Assembly: GCA_045866275.1 (NCBI GenBank)
Contig: BAAFRX010000002.1
Location: forward strand, 1-64,000
Direction of reading: 5' to 3'
DNA: 64,000 nt
Origin: Sideroxyarcus sp045866275
Lineage (GTDB): Bacteria > Pseudomonadota > Gammaproteobacteria > Burkholderiales > Gallionellaceae
The notes beneath the pieces were generated by a model that was not told where the DNA came from, did no database searches, and was given only the letters and a program-made list of their open reading frames with translations. Below, one piece after another: positions 9,320 to 18,640 of this stretch. Positions within the stretch are counted from its first letter, which is position 1. Each line of letters begins with the position of its first letter. Both the position numbers and the translations under genes were made by a program.

Positions 9320-10126
9320 ATGCCCAATACCGCCTTGGTTGAAATCCGCGATGTCAATTTCGCCTATGACCACCGTCCGATCCTGAAGGGGATCAACATG
9401 TCGTTCGGCAAAGGCAAAGTGATCGCCATCATGGGCGGCAGCGGCTGCGGCAAGACCACGCTTTTTCGCCTGATCGGCGGCGCGCTGAAACCCTCCCGTG
9501 GCGAGGTCAAGATTGCCGGCAAAGTCATCCACGAGATGGACGAGCGCGAATTGTATGAAATGCGCTGCCAGATCGGCGTGCTGTTCCAGTTCGGCGCGCT
9601 GTTCACCGACATATCGGTGTTCGACAACGTGGCGTTCCAGTTGCGCGAGCACTCCGACCTGCCGGAAGAGCTGATCCGCGATCTGGTCATGATGAAATTG
9701 CACGCGGTCGGTTTGCGCGGCACGCACAACCTGATGCCGGGGGAACTCTCCGGCGGCATGGCGCGCCGGGTCGCGCTGGCGCGCACCGTCGCGCTCGACC
9801 CGATGCTGATTTTGTACGACGAACCGTTCACCGGCCTCGACCCCATCTCCTTGTCGGTGGTGGGGCAGCTGATTCGAAAATTGACCGATGCACTCGGCTC
9901 GACCTCGGTCATTGTCACCCATGACGTACAGGAGTCATTGAAAATCGTGGACTACGTTTATTTCATTGCGGACGGCGTCATTCGAGCGGAAGGTACGCCG
10001 GCGCAAATCACGGCCTCTGCGGATCCGTTCGTGCACCAATTCGTGCACGGCGAGATCGATGGGCCAATCCCCTTCCACCACATCGGTCAGCGCAGTTACG
10101 CACAAGACCTGGGAGTTGCACGCTGA
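9320..10126 (+). CDS. mlaF: Phospholipid transport ABC ATPase MlaF
   Basis: Cytoplasmic ATPase of the MlaFEDB complex, which moves phospholipids between outer and inner membranes. The 268-residue protein has Walker A GGSGCGKTT, the signature LSGGMARR and Walker B ILYDEPFTGLDP. The start MPNTALVEIRDVNF at 9320 is chosen over an upstream frame-compatible codon at 9305, because it matches the family start and follows TTGGAGAGATT. It overlaps mlaE by one base (TGATG). It is the first gene of mlaFEDCB. Confidence 0.95.
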   Translation: MPNTALVEIRDVNFAYDHRPILKGINMSFGKGKVIAIMGGSGCGKTTLFRLIGGALKPSRGEVKIAGKVIHEMDERELYEMRCQIGVLFQFGALFTDISVFDNVAFQLREHSDLPEELIRDLVMMKLHAVGLRGTHNLMPGELSGGMARRVALARTVALDPMLILYDEPFTGLDPISLSVVGQLIRKLTDALGSTSVIVTHDVQESLKIVDYVYFIADGVIRAEGTPAQITASADPFVHQFVHGEIDGPIPFHHIGQRSYAQDLGVAR

Positions 10127-10914
10127 TGGCCGCATTGAAGAGCATACGCGCGACCGGACACCGCACCATCGAAGCGGTGTGGCGGCTCGGGCTCGCCACC
10201 CGTTTTCTGGGCGCGACCCTGCTGCAATCTGGTTTGAGCTGGCGCCGTTTTCAGCTGATCGTCAAAGAGATTTTTTCCAACGGCGTCCTGTCCCTCCTCA
10301 TCATCAGCGTCGCCGGCACCTTTGTCGGCATGGTGCTCGGTTTGCAGGGCTATGAAACGCTGAAGCGCTACGGCTCGGAGGCGGCGCTGGGCTCGCTGGT
10401 CGCCCTGAGCCTGGTGCGCGAACTGGGGCCGGTGCTGGCGGCACTGCTGTTTGCCGGTCGCGCCGGCTCGGCGATGACCACCGAGATCGGCCTGATGAAG
10501 GCGACTGAACAGATTGCCGCGATGGAAATGATGGCGGTGCGCCCGGTGGCGCGGGTGATTGCCCCGCGTTTCTGGGCCGGGGTGATTTCGATGCCGCTGC
10601 TGGCCGCGATCTTTTCCGCGATGGGCGTGTTCGGCGGCTACCTGGTCGGCGTGGTATTGATCGGCGTGGATGCGGGCTCGTTCTGGTCGCAAATGCAATC
10701 CGCGGTTGATGTGCGCGACGATATTCTGAACGGTCTCATCAAGAGTTTTGTGTTCGGCGTGGTGGTCACGCTGATCGCCCTGTTCGAGGGTTTCGATGCC
10801 CCGCCGACCGCGGCGGGCGTATCCGGCGCGACCACGCGCACCGTGGTCGAATCTTCGCTGGCGATTCTCATGCTGGACTTTATTTTGACTGCATTTATGT
10901 TCCGGGGAGCTTGA
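10126..10914 (+). CDS. mlaE: Phospholipid transport permease MlaE
   Basis: Integral inner-membrane permease of the Mla transporter; 262 residues with about five to six hydrophobic segments and the family signatures LVRELGPVLAALLFAGR and GSAMTTEIGLMKATEQ. It overlaps mlaF upstream and mlaD downstream, consistent with a tightly coupled operon. Confidence 0.95.
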   Translation: MAALKSIRATGHRTIEAVWRLGLATRFLGATLLQSGLSWRRFQLIVKEIFSNGVLSLLIISVAGTFVGMVLGLQGYETLKRYGSEAALGSLVALSLVRELGPVLAALLFAGRAGSAMTTEIGLMKATEQIAAMEMMAVRPVARVIAPRFWAGVISMPLLAAIFSAMGVFGGYLVGVVLIGVDAGSFWSQMQSAVDVRDDILNGLIKSFVFGVVVTLIALFEGFDAPPTAAGVSGATTRTVVESSLAILMLDFILTAFMFRGA

Positions 10915-10916
10915 TC

Positions 10917-11378
10917 ATGCAACGCACGATTCTGGATTTATGGGTAGGCGCTTTTGTGGTGGCGGGGATAGCAGCCCTGGTCATCCTGGCGTTCAAGGTG
11001 GGCAACATGAGCACCTATAACGCCTCCCATACCTATCGTCTGAACGCCTATTTCACCAACGTCGGCGGCCTCAAGCCCAATGCCTCGGTGCGCAGCGCCG
11101 GCGTGCTGGTGGGACGGGTCGGCTCGATCACCCTCGATACCGAACGTTACGAGGCCAAGGTCGCCATCGATATCGACCAACGCTACCGCTTTCCCGCCGA
11201 CACGTTTGCCAATATCCTGACTTCCGGCCTGATCGGCGAACAGTACATTGGCCTGTTGCCCGGGGGCGACGACGAAATGCTGGCTGAAGGAGGACAGTTC
11301 AAAAAGACCCAATCCGCGATGGTGCTGGAAGACCTCATCGGGAAATTCATGGTCAACCAGGCCGACAGTAAAAAATAA
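10917..11378 (+). CDS. mlaD: MlaD substrate-binding (MCE) protein
   Basis: Single-pass membrane protein that forms the periplasmic MCE ring of the Mla complex. It has an N-terminal anchor (about residues 7-27) followed by one MCE domain (about 38-118, with YFTNVGGLKPNASVRSAGVLVG). The start MQRTILDLWVGAF at 10917 fits the family; an ATG two codons earlier overlaps the mlaE stop and is also possible. Length 153 residues is normal. Confidence 0.93.
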   Translation: MQRTILDLWVGAFVVAGIAALVILAFKVGNMSTYNASHTYRLNAYFTNVGGLKPNASVRSAGVLVGRVGSITLDTERYEAKVAIDIDQRYRFPADTFANILTSGLIGEQYIGLLPGGDDEMLAEGGQFKKTQSAMVLEDLIGKFMVNQADSKK

Positions 11379-11392
11379 CCGGAGACGCCCTG

Positions 11393-12028
11393 ATGAAATC
11401 CATTCTCGTTTTCCTGCTGGCCGGCCTGTTGAGCTTGCCCGTTTTTGCGCAGCGCGATGAATCCACCCCGGACGGACTGATCATGAGCACCGTCGACCAA
11501 GTGTTGGAGATCGTGCGCAAAGACAAGACCATCGTCACCGACCAGCAGCGCATGTACGCACTGGTCGAAGACCTGATCCTGCCGCATTTCGACTTTGCCC
11601 GCATGACCCAGCTTGCGGTCGGTCGCCCGTGGCGCGGCGCCAGCCCCGAACAGAAAGCCGCCCTGGTGCGCGAATTCCGTAACATGCTGGTGCGCACCTA
11701 CACCATCACCTTCAGCAACTACGTGGAACCCAAAATCGAGTTCAAATCATTGCGTACCTTGAGCAATGACGAAGCCACCGTGCTGACCGAAATTCAAATC
11801 TCGGACGGGCGCATCGTCACGGTCAATTACGAACTGCGCAAGACTGCGGTCGCCGGCTGGCAAGTGTTCGATATCGTGGTGGAAGGCATCAGTCTGGTCA
11901 CCAGTTACCGCAACACCTTTGCCGACCAGATCCAGCGCGAAGGCATCGACGGCCTGATCCGTTCGCTGGCCGATAAAAACCAGATATCCTCGGTCGCGGC
12001 AACGCCAGCCCCGGTGAAAAGCAATTGA
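11393..12028 (+). CDS. mlaC: Periplasmic phospholipid-binding protein MlaC
   Basis: Soluble lipid shuttle between the outer-membrane MlaA complex and MlaFEDB. It has 211 residues with a cleavable signal peptide (MKSILVFLLAGLLSLPVFA) and the Tol-Tol_Ttg2 fold, including LPHFDFARMTQLAVGRPWRGASPEQ. It ends in TTGA, shared with the start of mlaB. Confidence 0.93.
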   Translation: MKSILVFLLAGLLSLPVFAQRDESTPDGLIMSTVDQVLEIVRKDKTIVTDQQRMYALVEDLILPHFDFARMTQLAVGRPWRGASPEQKAALVREFRNMLVRTYTITFSNYVEPKIEFKSLRTLSNDEATVLTEIQISDGRIVTVNYELRKTAVAGWQVFDIVVEGISLVTSYRNTFADQIQREGIDGLIRSLADKNQISSVAATPAPVKSN

Positions 12029-12324
12029 TCCGGATCGACCACGACTGCCTGCGGATTAGCGGGCCGCTCACCGTCAAAACCGTCGGCGCACTCGCCGCCG
12101 TCCCGCTCTGCGCCGAACCGCCGGTGCGCGCGATCGATCTGGGCGAGGTCAGCCAGGTCGATTCCGCCGCCGTCGCGCTGTTGCTGCACTGGGTGCGCGA
12201 AGCCGGGAAAAAACAGTGCGCGCCGTCCGTGATCAACGTGCCGCCGGAACTGCACAGCCTCGCCGCACTGTATGACGTGACGGATATTCTGGGACTTTCT
12301 GCCGCAGGCAACCCGCCGGTTTAA
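12025..12324 (+). CDS. mlaB: MlaB-like STAS domain protein
   Basis: Small cytoplasmic STAS-domain subunit that supports the MlaF ATPase. It is 99 residues with the STAS core pattern AIDLGEVSQVDSAAVALLL. The start codon is TTG, overlapping the mlaC stop (TTGA), which argues for translational coupling. In many relatives a bolA-like gene follows before murA; here murA follows directly after 80 nt. Confidence 0.85.
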   Translation: MIRIDHDCLRISGPLTVKTVGALAAVPLCAEPPVRAIDLGEVSQVDSAAVALLLHWVREAGKKQCAPSVINVPPELHSLAALYDVTDILGLSAAGNPPV

Positions 12325-12404
12325 TCCCCGCCCTGCGGAGCGCTGCGCAGATTCTGCAAGTCGGGAGTAACCCGGCGATTCTGACGGCACACAAAGGATT
12401 CATC

Positions 12405-13655
<1,251 letters not shown>

Positions 13656-13670
13656 CCCAGCCGCCCCCTG

Positions 13671-13880
13671 TGGGTCGGGTTTCCCCCAAGGGGGCAAGAA
13701 CCCCTGCGGGGTAACCCGACAAGAGGTTCGATTCATCCTGTTGCTGTCGGACTGAAGTCCGACCCACAAACCCGCTGCTCCATGTGGGTCGGGTTTCCCC
13801 CAAGGGGGCAAGAACCCCTGCGGGGTAACCCGACAATAGGCTGGATTCATCCTGCGGCTTCGGACTGAAGTCCGACCCAC
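13671..13880. repeat. Two REP units with an enlarged left loop
   Basis: Two tandem units (starting 13671 and 13783) share the outer GTGGG heads and right palindrome GTCGGACTGAAGTCCGAC of the main REP family (the last copy lacks its first two bases). Their left palindrome GTCGGGTT...AACCCGAC is opened by about 31 extra bases. Those contain two further short hairpins (CCCCCAAGGGGG and CCCCTGCGGGG), giving a cloverleaf-like fold. The two copies are nearly identical to each other. Confidence 0.93.
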
Positions 13881-13912
13881 AAAAAAACAGGGGAGACCGA
13901 AGTCTCCCCTGT
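13881..13912 (-). terminator. Rho-independent terminator of the Cyc2-like gene
   Basis: Stem ACAGGGGAGA / TCTCCCCTGT with a short loop. On the minus strand it is followed by a run of seven T residues. It lies 63 bases beyond the stop of the 13975-15213 gene. On the plus strand the tail is weak, so the main use is probably for the minus-strand gene. Confidence 0.85.
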
Positions 13913-13974
13913 TTCATTGGGGCTTGTGCCTGGTTCGGATTCCGGCGAACCGGAACCCTTACGTCAGCTCAAAC

Positions 13975-15213
13975 TTACCAAGCGGCTTCCAGCATGCCGG
14001 TGAACAGCGAGTCGCCGTTCGCACCTTGATTGTCTCTGTAGCTGGTCCAGTCGGCGTGCAATGCCACGTTCTGTGCCACGTCATACACGGCCGCCAGGGT
14101 GAACGCATCGTCGTTGGAACCGGCCTTGCCTGTGCTCGCGTTACGATAGGCCGCGCCCAGAGACAGGGTGTGCGGAATAACCGTGATGTCGGTACCCAGG
14201 GTGAACGCTTTCTTTGCGCCCGGGTTTGCATTAAACAGGCTGTCGCCACCGGCATGCGCCTTGGCCCAGGTTGCGTAGAAGCTGCTTTCCAGACCGGCCA
14301 ACTCGCCTTGTGCCTGGAAGCTGGCGCCCACGGCATTGGTGTCCTTGCGGGTGACGTTATCATCAATGATGCCAGAACCGGTCAGGTAATCGACACCGGC
14401 GATGATGTCGAAGTCCAACACGGTCGGAGTCGCCGCAATGCTGATGGCGGTGGATTCAGGATTGGTTTGAGCTGTGCTTGAGGGGCCGAGAAACAGGTTC
14501 GGCGACCAGCGGCTGATGTTGACATAGCCCATGTCGGTCTTTGCGACCAGCGCGACGCCGGAAGCAGCGCCTGCGCCCATGCCCACGTATTGGTGCGCGG
14601 AGATTTCCTTACGGTGTTCCGCCCAACGGATGCCGCGTGTCACGCCGGTGCTGGACTCGGAGTAACCGTAGAAGGCACCCAGCGCGTCAGTGGCGTAAGG
14701 AATCACGGACAGCTTGACAGCGTCCAGATCGAACACGACGGGGATGCGCAGGCCGGCCGTGCCGGCGCCACCTACCAAATTAAATTCGGTCATGGTACCG
14801 ATCTTGACCATGCCGTTGTCCGCCACGCGGCCGCCGAAGAACAGCGAGTATTCGTCCGGGAACTGGATCTGGCCGTCGTTGGTGTCGGCACCTTCAATTG
14901 TACCGCCACGATTGTCGAGCGGTTTGGCGGTGTTGCCGTTGGTCTTCTGGAAACGAACCTTGGCCAAAACGCCGAAATTCAGGGTGGAAGGCAGGGAGAT
15001 CTTGTCGCCTTCGATTTTTTCCTGCGAGCCCACCATGGTGAAGCCGGCGGCCTTGAAGGCGCGACCGAAACTACCCAGAACCGGGAAGTGTTGAGCGTGA
15101 CAGGCCGAGCAAGCCATGCCGGTTTGACGGGCAAAGGCGGGAACGGCAGAAGCTTCCGGCGCGAACGTGGCTGCTGCCAGCACACCTGCCAGAGAGAGCG
15201 CTACTTTTTTCAT
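13975..15213 (-). CDS. Cyc2-like fused cytochrome-porin (putative outer-membrane electron-transfer protein)
   Basis: The 412-residue protein has a signal peptide (MKKVALSLAG to ASA, about residue 23). One haem-c motif CSACH follows at residues 35-39, just after the segment PAFARQTGMA. The remaining 350 residues look like a beta-barrel: alternating hydrophobic strands, Gly/Asn-rich turns, and a C-terminal aromatic residue (LEAAW). This layout of one N-terminal haem plus a porin matches Cyc2, the outer-membrane Fe(II) oxidase of iron oxidisers. The length is slightly short for Cyc2, and related cytochrome-porins of unknown substrate exist, so iron oxidation is inference. It has a strong Shine-Dalgarno (GAGGAG, about 15220-15226) and its own terminator, suggesting a single, well-expressed gene. 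Confidence 0.7.
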   Translation of the reverse strand: MKKVALSLAGVLAAATFAPEASAVPAFARQTGMACSACHAQHFPVLGSFGRAFKAAGFTMVGSQEKIEGDKISLPSTLNFGVLAKVRFQKTNGNTAKPLDNRGGTIEGADTNDGQIQFPDEYSLFFGGRVADNGMVKIGTMTEFNLVGGAGTAGLRIPVVFDLDAVKLSVIPYATDALGAFYGYSESSTGVTRGIRWAEHRKEISAHQYVGMGAGAASGVALVAKTDMGYVNISRWSPNLFLGPSSTAQTNPESTAISIAATPTVLDFDIIAGVDYLTGSGIIDDNVTRKDTNAVGASFQAQGELAGLESSFYATWAKAHAGGDSLFNANPGAKKAFTLGTDITVIPHTLSLGAAYRNASTGKAGSNDDAFTLAAVYDVAQNVALHADWTSYRDNQGANGDSLFTGMLEAAW

Positions 15214-15366
15214 TGATTTCTCCTCGAGATTTAAATACGGATACCACTTTGGTAAGGCCCAAAAACCTGCGCTTTCAGACCACCGGGGCCCACCTTAACC
15301 AAGCGCGGGATGTGGTGTCAAAGCTTTATGTCAGCGTTGTTGCAGATTTGCAACACCCCGCTCCCT

Positions 15367-15827
15367 GTGGGTCGGGTTTCAACCCGACAGGGGTTTGAAG
15401 TCCATCGCTGCCTTGTCGGACTGAAGTCCGACCCACAACCCCCTGCTGTTTTTTGTGGGTCGGGTTTCAACCCGACAGGGGTTTGAAGTCCATCGCGGCT
15501 TTGTCGGACTGAAGTCCGACCCACAACCCCCCGCTGTCTTTTGTGGGTCGGGTTTCAACCCGACAAGGGGTTTGAAGTCCATCGCCGCCTTGTCGGACTG
15601 AAGTCCGACACACAACCCTGCTGTTTTTTGTGGGTCGGGTTTCAACCCGACAAGGGGTTGAAGTCCATCGCGGCTTTGTCGGACTGAAGTCCGACCCACA
15701 ACCCCCGCTGTTTTTTGTGGGTCGGGTTTCAACCAGACAGGGGTTTGAAGTCCATCGCGGCTTTGTCGGACTGAAGTCCGACCCACAAACCCCCCGCTGT
15801 TTTTTGTGGGTCGGGTTTCAACCCGAC
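15367..15827. repeat. REP array left of RAYT: five full units plus one half
   Basis: Full units start at 15367, 15455, 15543, 15630 and 15717, with a period of 87-88 bp. A lone left palindrome (15806-15827) follows, where the RAYT gene begins its flank. Each unit is GTGG-palindrome, spacer (GGGGTTTGAAGTCCATCG type), palindrome-CCAC. One left palindrome (near 15730) has a mismatch (AACCAGAC), and one right head reads CCGACACAC. Confidence 0.96.
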
Positions 15828-16327
15828 AAGGTCTGATCCAGCCATGCCGCATCCCACAGCGGATAGTCGCCAATCCGCTCGACCAGTCCGGCACGCAGGG
15901 GATTGGCAACGATATAGCGCGCCGCTTTGCGCAGGTCTTCGTCTTGCCGAATGGCATGGTCGTGGTAGTTCGTCTGCCAGATCGGCCGGCCAAAGGTGTG
16001 CGCAGTGCGCCCTTTCAGCATTTTGATTGTCGTTGGCAGCGTACCTTCCCGTAACGCCATCAACCAGTGAAGATGGTCGGGCATGATGACAAAACAAAGC
16101 GTTTCCGCAACGCTTTCGTCTTGCAGTTTCATCATCTGGCGGACCAGTTCTCGTCCATTGGCAAGTTCGGCAAAGATTGGCGCACGATTCCGGGTGACCA
16201 GCGTGACGTGATAAACCCTGCCGACTTGCGAGACTCTACCTTTGCGCAATTCGTTATAGCTCAACACGCCTCCCGTTTGTTGGGTCGAGATTCCATCGCT
16301 GCCTTGTCGGACTGAAGTCCGACCCAC
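15806..16327 (-). mobile_element. Composite REP-RAYT-REP element
   Basis: The left palindrome at 15806-15827 and the right palindrome at 16306-16327 enclose the RAYT gene in 522 bp. The sequence just inside the right palindrome (TCCATCGCTGCCTT) matches the spacer of the neighbouring 73-bp units. The units can therefore be read as internally deleted forms of this element, or the gene as an insertion into a unit. There is no second RAYT in the window. Confidence 0.75.
15818..16264 (-). CDS. REP-associated tyrosine transposase (RAYT, Y1/HUH family)
   Basis: A single-strand DNA transposase related to IS200/IS605 TnpA, the class thought to move REP palindromes. Visible motifs are the metal-binding HLH in MPDHLHWL and the catalytic tyrosine in RKAARYIVANPLRAGLV. 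The TTG start at 16264 (LSYNELRKGR) is preferred because it follows GGGAGGCG; a GTG lies one codon upstream. The stop TGA is supplied by the flanking REP palindrome. The gene lies between the two halves of one REP unit, in the middle of a tandem array. About 148 residues, normal for the family. Confidence 0.88.
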   Translation of the reverse strand: MSYNELRKGRVSQVGRVYHVTLVTRNRAPIFAELANGRELVRQMMKLQDESVAETLCFVIMPDHLHWLMALREGTLPTTIKMLKGRTAHTFGRPIWQTNYHDHAIRQDEDLRKAARYIVANPLRAGLVERIGDYPLWDAAWLDQTLSG

Positions 16328-16718
16328 AACCCCCTGCTGTTTTTTGTGGGTCGGGTTTCAACCCGACAGGGGTTTGAAGTCCATCGCTGCCTTGTCGGAC
16401 TGAAGTCCGACCCACAACCCCCTGCTGTTTTTTGTGGGTCGGGTTTCAACCCGACAGGGGTTTGAAGTCCATCGCGGCTTTGTCGGACTGAAGTCCGACC
16501 CACAACCCCCCGCTGTCTTTTGTGGGTCGGGTTTCAACCCGACAAGGGGTTGAAGTCCATCGCTGCCTTGTCGGACTGAAGTCCGACCTACAACCCCCGC
16601 TGTTTTTTGTGGGTCGGGTTTCAACCCGACAGGGAGTTGAAATCCATCGCGGCTTTGTCGGACTGAAGTCCGACCCACAAAACCCTGCTGTTCCCTGTGG
16701 GTCGGACTTTAGTCCGAC
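16306..16718. repeat. REP array right of RAYT: one half, four full units, one terminal palindrome
   Basis: After the lone right palindrome (16306-16327), full units start at 16346, 16434, 16522 and 16609 (87-88 bp apart). A single palindrome at 16697-16718 reads GTCGGACTTTAGTCCGAC and overlaps the end of the kinase gene. Spacer sequence and period match the array on the other side of the RAYT gene, so the two halves are one interrupted array. Confidence 0.96.
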
Positions 16719-18385
16719 ATGCGCTTCAATTCGAAGCGCACCTTCCCGGGCCGGTTTTCGGCGAGGTACAGTTGCCAGCCCAGTTGCTGCGCCCAGCGCG
16801 CAGCCTGATAGAGACCGACGCCGAGGCCGTCTTCGGAGGGAACGACAGTGTGCAGCAGGGCGTGCGCCTGCTGCGCCGGGATGGCGCTGCCGCTGTCGCT
16901 CACGCTGAAGGTTTGCGCCTCCGTATCAAGTCTGACCGTGATGCGGGTGCCCTCTTCGCGCAGGCGTTTGTTGCTGGCGTTTTCGATCAGGTTGTCGGCG
17001 ACACAATCGTACAGCCCGGCGGGGATGCTTGACGCACGCTCGCCCTGCAAGCTCCACTCGATCTCGCGGTGGCTGTAGCGTTCGCGCAGCCGGTTCCACC
17101 AGTCCAGCCAGGGCATCGGCATTTCTTCCGCCGTGTCTGTCGGCGACTTGAGTTTGCCGAGCAGGGTTTCGATGCGCTGGGTAAGTTGCGGCAGTTGCCG
17201 TTGCAGGACGGGTTGCGCTTTGGCGGGTTCGTGCTGGGCGAGAGAGGTCAGCGCGAACAGCGATTGCAGCATGTTCTTGAGATCGTGGGTGAGGCGCGCG
17301 CCGGTTTCGTAGAGGGCTTGCTGGCGCGTGATCTCGCGCAGGCGCTGCTCGCGCCGCTTGGCCTGATAGAAGTGGCCCAGCACGCGCACCAGCAGCCGCA
17401 GGTGCAACAGCACGCCGGGTGCAACGGAGGCGCGCATGAACAAGGTGACGGACAGGTCGCGGTCGGCGAGTTCGACCCGGTGCGGGGTGGAAACCCCGAG
17501 GTTGCCATGCCCCGCTTCCGCCACCCACGCCACTCCGGCGACCCACGGCAAATCGGCGAGGTGCGCGCTGGCGCTGTGCAGAAAGTCTTGCGGCGTTTGA
17601 AGTTGCTGCGCATCGTCGGCGAGCTGTTGCAGCCAGGTCTCCAGCGGGGTACCGATCGACAGCACATAGCGCGAAAAGACCACATCGAATCCGCCAAACA
17701 CCGATTGCGGCCGCCACAGCACCCCGAGAATGAACAGGGCCGTGGCCATGAAACTCAAGGTGCCCAGGAGGGAGGTTAGATAATTGACGTGACTCAATGT
17801 CATGAAGGCGAGCGCGCCCAGCACCAGCACCACCACCAGCATGAACAGCATGATCACGTAAATGAAATCGACCGCCTGCGCCGCCTGCGCCCGCTCGCGC
17901 TCCACCGGCAACAGCGCCATCAGCAACAGCAGCAATGGCAGGCCGTAATCCATCAGGTTGTGCGTGACTTCGGGCAACCCGGACAGGGCGAACAGCTGCG
18001 GTGCAAGATAAAGCAACAACACCGCCAGCAGATAAGACAACATCAGGAGGTGATAGATACGCTGCCAGCGCGTGTAGAACGTCACGATGCGCGCCCCGAC
18101 CAGCGCGAACAACCCGGCCACCCAGAAGGCAAGCAGCCAGCCGTTCAGCCAGATCAGCACCAGCAGGCTGCCCGCCAGAATCGCCAGCGCCCGCGTTCTG
18201 CTCAGGCTGGCTTCGCTGCGCCACAGCGGTTGCCACACCAGAAAAAAACCGAGGTGCATGAACAACAGCGGGCGCGCCAGCGGATGTTCCAGCCCCAACC
18301 ACAAGGCGCCGTGCAGCGTGAACAGTAGCGCCAGCGATAACCAGCGGCTGCTTTGCGGTCCGCGCAGCGAGTCAAGTGTCAACAT
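16709..18385 (-). CDS. Membrane-bound sensor histidine kinase
   Basis: 558 residues: a multi-helix membrane region (about residues 15-230), a GAF-like sensor segment (about 260-350), then a transmitter domain. The phospho-acceptor His is in the H-box LTHDLKNMLQSL. The ATP-binding domain contains the N-box ENASNK and the G-box region SEDGLGVGLYQAAR. The final residues MSD and the stop TAA lie inside a REP palindrome. No regulator is adjacent; the sigma-54 regulator at 7768-9192 is the likely partner, with the neighbouring prepilin (18641) as a candidate target. The pairing is inference. Confidence 0.85.
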   Translation of the reverse strand: MLTLDSLRGPQSSRWLSLALLFTLHGALWLGLEHPLARPLLFMHLGFFLVWQPLWRSEASLSRTRALAILAGSLLVLIWLNGWLLAFWVAGLFALVGARIVTFYTRWQRIYHLLMLSYLLAVLLLYLAPQLFALSGLPEVTHNLMDYGLPLLLLLMALLPVERERAQAAQAVDFIYVIMLFMLVVVLVLGALAFMTLSHVNYLTSLLGTLSFMATALFILGVLWRPQSVFGGFDVVFSRYVLSIGTPLETWLQQLADDAQQLQTPQDFLHSASAHLADLPWVAGVAWVAEAGHGNLGVSTPHRVELADRDLSVTLFMRASVAPGVLLHLRLLVRVLGHFYQAKRREQRLREITRQQALYETGARLTHDLKNMLQSLFALTSLAQHEPAKAQPVLQRQLPQLTQRIETLLGKLKSPTDTAEEMPMPWLDWWNRLRERYSHREIEWSLQGERASSIPAGLYDCVADNLIENASNKRLREEGTRITVRLDTEAQTFSVSDSGSAIPAQQAHALLHTVVPSEDGLGVGLYQAARWAQQLGWQLYLAENRPGKVRFELKRMSD

Positions 18386-18517
18386 TCCGTCATCATCCGT
18401 CGAATGCCCGTCATATTAGGTTGGGCAAGCTTCAATTTTCCCGCCTTGTCCCATCCATACCTCTACTAATCGCTTGACAAATATAGTCATTCATCGTTCC
18501 ATGCCACACCATCGAAA

Positions 18518-18535
18518 CTGGCATGCCGTTTGCTT
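18518..18535 (+). promoter_or_regulatory. Sigma-54 (-24/-12) promoter upstream of the prepilin gene
   Basis: The sequence CTGGCATGCCGTTTGCTT has GG at 18520-18521 and GC at 18532-18533, with the required 10 bases between them, and matches the TGGCAC-N5-TTGC consensus well. Transcription would start near 18545, leaving a leader of about 95 nt before the start at 18641. RpoN itself is encoded at 25451-26872 and a sigma-54 activator at 7768-9192. Confidence 0.65.
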
Positions 18536-18640
18536 TATTCAAGGTGAAAAATAATTCAGGGTGAAAAGTAGCAGCCCGCAGAACAGAAACAGAAGCGCGA
18601 TCGCCACGAACCACATAATTATTATTGACTGGAGAGAACC

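Noticed and set aside
15379..15993. Long open frames across the REP array (peptides of the type MGRTSVRQ...GLKPDPQ)
   Set aside because: They only translate the repeats; the frame changes with the 87/88-bp period, and there is no start context or conserved domain.
15367..16718. CRISPR array (regular 87-88-bp period)
   Set aside because: Both the repeated parts and the spacers are near-identical from unit to unit, each unit has two palindromes, and there are no cas genes.
18432..18614. 60-codon minus-strand frame upstream of the prepilin
   Set aside because: No recognisable domain or ribosome site, and it covers the sigma-54 promoter region.
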